This document shows, piece after piece, positions 63,779-64,000 of a stretch of DNA of 64,000 nucleotides. The DNA comes from Arthrobacter sulfonylureivorans. Lineage in GTDB: Bacteria; Actinomycetota; Actinomycetes; Actinomycetales; Micrococcaceae. The notes below the pieces were generated by a model. That model did no database searches. It was not told the DNA's origin and saw nothing but the letters and a program-made list of their open reading frames with translations. The position numbers were made by a program, and so were the translations under genes. Numbering within the stretch: the stretch's first letter is position 1; every line of letters begins with the position of its first letter. The stretch is taken from the NCBI GenBank assembly GCA_004000035.1, contig RJAE01000009.1, positions 62,001 through 126,000 of the forward strand, read 5' to 3'.

Positions 63779-64000
63779 TCAGCTGCTGATGAAATCGAGC
63801 AGGTCCTTGTCGAACGCCTGCTGGTACGGGCCTGCGATCCCGTGAGGTGCGCCGGGATAGACTTTCAGCTCGGCACCCCCGACTAGATGGACAGCCTTCT
63901 TCGCTGCAGCCGCTATGGGCACAATCTGGTCGTCATCCCCGTGGGCAATGAGCATCGGCACCTTGATGCCCCGGAGATCGTCGCTGAAGTCGGTCTCGGA
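63779..64000 (-). CDS. alpha/beta hydrolase, C-terminal part at the window edge
   Basis: The gene runs off the window. The visible 73 codons end an alpha/beta hydrolase of the non-heme haloperoxidase-like type. VPMLIAHGDDDQIVPIAAAA has the acid-bearing turn, and VYPGAPHGIAGPYQQAF has the catalytic histidine. The rest of the enzyme, including the nucleophile, lies beyond 64000. Confidence 0.8.
   Translation of the reverse strand, partial: SETDFSDDLRGIKVPMLIAHGDDDQIVPIAAAAKKAVHLVGGAELKVYPGAPHGIAGPYQQAFDKDLLDFISS

Overview
This window looks like chromosome from a high-GC actinobacterium, most likely of the Micrococcaceae (Arthrobacter or Pseudarthrobacter type). The grounds are the nrdHIEF operon, a near-canonical DUF4193 protein, DUF6504 and DUF5996 proteins, many GTG and TTG starts, and strong GC bias at third codon positions. 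No rRNA gene, complete tRNA gene, CRISPR array or intact insertion sequence was seen.

Region by region. (1) 1-4860: the class Ib ribonucleotide reductase operon nrdH-nrdI-nrdE and nrdF, with NrdR-like and DnaA-like sites upstream and a strong hairpin between nrdE and nrdF. (2) 4740-12960: a more A/T-rich accessory block. It carries a 2071-residue protein with an N-terminal nuclease-like domain, a STAND-type NTPase and a very long C-terminal region (architecture of Avs phage-defence proteins), plus an overlapping 231-residue partner. (3) 12967-20380: an accessory mosaic. It holds a Fic protein, a small basic protein made of three exact-length 64-residue units followed by a fourth unit in the next gene, a DUF6504 gene pair behind a LexA-like box, an Imm8-like immunity protein, a decapitated ATP-dependent DNA ligase and other debris. 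(4) 20379-33866: a long co-directional envelope module related to the phosphate (Pst) ABC transporter. It encodes three different secreted binding-protein-like products (two with C-terminal membrane anchors), an Ig-like repeat protein, PstC, PstA and PstB homologues, a sortase-fold protein lacking the catalytic His and Cys, and a lytic transglycosylase-like protein. A second Ig-like repeat protein and another secreted protein follow. (5) 38373-45300: a membrane protein and winged-helix regulator pair behind a near-perfect palindrome, alpha/beta hydrolases, a broken gamma-butyrolactone-receptor-type regulator, DUF4193, a STAS-like two-domain protein and an NAD(P)-binding epimerase. (6) 45420-64000: a patchwork in which a DUF5996-tail plus UBP-type zinc-finger segment occurs three times (two decayed, one intact). 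Between the copies lie a DyP peroxidase cluster, a cyclic-nucleotide-domain/thioredoxin-reductase fusion, a decayed stretch with a tRNA-Ser-like 3 prime fragment, and several alpha/beta hydrolases.

The strongest candidate for an undescribed system is the 20379-33866 module. Its genes overlap by 4 nt at several junctions, so they are probably translated together. The dead sortase fold sits between a membrane-tethered PstS and PstB, which suggests a structural role in a surface-assembled uptake or sensing complex. The second candidate is the Avs-like pair at 5268-12102.
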